From a virus: DNA of 30,526 nucleotides. Location of the stretch: the IMG/VR virus record IMGVR_UViG_3300010389_001519, positions 1-30,526 of that record, one strand, 5' to 3'. Positions within the stretch are counted from its first letter, which is position 1; each line of letters starts with the position of its first letter. The position numbers and the translations under genes were made by a program. Positions 30,027 to 30,526 of this stretch are shown here, one piece after another. The notes below the pieces were generated by a model, which did not search any database, was not told the origin of the DNA, and saw nothing but the letters and a program-made list of their open reading frames with translations.

Positions 30027-30526
30027 AGCCCTTATCGAAGAAGCCAACTCGGTGCTGGGTAAATTGAAAAAGAAGTTCATGGTGAGCGGTACGCTTGCTG
30101 ACGGAACTCCTTTCATGGCAGATCCTGACATCTCAATCGGGTCAGCGGTTTTCATCTCAACAGACGAAGGTGAAGTGCCTGCTCCTGACGGAGAACATGA
30201 ACTTACAGAAGGCGGTTCAATCGTAACTGAGGGCGGTGTAATCACAGCGGTAAACGCAGAGGGCGAAGAAGAAGTCCAGGCAGGCGAGAAGGAAGAAGAA
30301 ATGCGTGAGCCTAAAGTGGTAACTGAGCGTCAGGAGACAGAAAAGCGATTTGAAGAAACTCCAACACCTGAGCCTAACGAAGTTCCTGCTGAAACAGTAA
30401 CGGAGGAAGAGTTTGACGCAGCCATCGCAGAGAAGGAAACAGAAGCGACAGAGGCAGCAAAGAAGTTCGCAAAGGAATTGGAAGAGTTAAAGGCAGAACT
30501 GAACACGACTAAGGATGATTTGAAGC
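30007..30526 (+). CDS. Scaffold-like head protein, N-terminal part (runs off the window)
   Basis: Frame is open to the window end: at least 173 residues. N-terminal EQFEALIEEANSVLGKLKKK, followed by KFMVSGTLADGTPFMADPDI and a repeated GSAVF-ISTDEGEVPAPDGEHELTEGGSIVT segment, then an acidic, helical coiled-coil region (EEFDAAIAEKETEATEAAKK, FAKELEELKAELN). This order occurs in Bacteroidetes-phage scaffold or minor head proteins next to the protease. The major capsid gene is expected just beyond the window. Confidence 0.58.
   Translation, partial: MKKEQFEALIEEANSVLGKLKKKFMVSGTLADGTPFMADPDISIGSAVFISTDEGEVPAPDGEHELTEGGSIVTEGGVITAVNAEGEEEVQAGEKEEEMREPKVVTERQETEKRFEETPTPEPNEVPAETVTEEEFDAAIAEKETEATEAAKKFAKELEELKAELNTTKDDLK

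Noticed and set aside
1-30526. tRNA genes, integrase, CRISPR array, reverse transcriptase
   Set aside because: None recognised on reading both strands; the absence applies only to this window.

Overview
The window is a densely packed piece of a tailed-phage genome with a siphovirus-type morphogenesis set. The host is probably an aquatic Bacteroidetes bacterium. Reasons: (i) promoter candidates match the Bacteroidetes -7 consensus TAnnTTTG and most genes lack a Shine-Dalgarno sequence; (ii) several proteins belong to families I know mainly from Bacteroidetes phages (BT4734/VirE-N primase-helicase, DUF6712-like connector, DUF6291-like replication protein, XkdF-like protease, the large tail proteins); (iii) a secreted lysis protein carries an A-Y-S-Q signal-peptide end. 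No integrase, tRNA, CRISPR array or reverse transcriptase is visible. Both window ends cut through genes (portal/minor head at the left, scaffold-like head protein at the right). The missing part probably holds the major capsid protein and the rest of the portal, and the genome may be circular or terminally redundant.

Layout. 1-4.8 kb (+): end of the portal/minor head protein, head-tail connector, a basic micro-ORF, a long tail-completion/adhesin fusion, and a second adhesin; each DUF1566-type adhesin is followed by a related small protein. 4.8-7.3 kb (+): lysis region with a holin-like peptide, metallophosphoesterase, T7-type zinc amidase, a second holin-like protein and an overlapping spanin-like pair. 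7.4-11.3 kb (-): early operon of small proteins, including an SSB-like protein. Its distal end (7.4-8.6 kb) looks like a foreign, AT-rich accessory segment: a DNA methyltransferase broken by one in-frame stop, flanked by imperfect inverted repeats, beside two cruciforms resembling integron attC sites. 11.3-11.4 kb: divergent promoters. 11.4-15.8 kb (+): Cro-like regulator, replication proteins, primase-helicase, HNH nuclease. A rho-independent terminator at 15.89 kb closes this block.

15.9-20 kb (+): sigma-like protein, then three glycosyltransferases and a sulfotransferase-like protein, then small overlapping ORFs. 20.1-30.5 kb (+): small and large terminase, tail assembly chaperone with a programmed -1 frameshift, tail completion protein, two large tail proteins, tape measure, prohead protease with an inserted domain, and the start of a scaffold-like protein. 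Here the tail genes precede the head maturation genes.

How it works together: the divergent switch at 11.3-11.4 kb drives the leftward early operon and the rightward replication block. The sigma-like gene after the terminator is placed to control the late block, where a repeated TCATATAGTTATRT motif precedes two late genes. The glycan genes probably modify a virion protein or host surface glycan. Overlapping stop/start codons almost throughout indicate translational coupling. The most novel observations are the cassette-like segment with attC-like sites, the duplicated adhesin plus small-partner modules, the interlocking inverted repeats in the leader at 12.4-12.5 kb, and the glycan/sulfate cluster.
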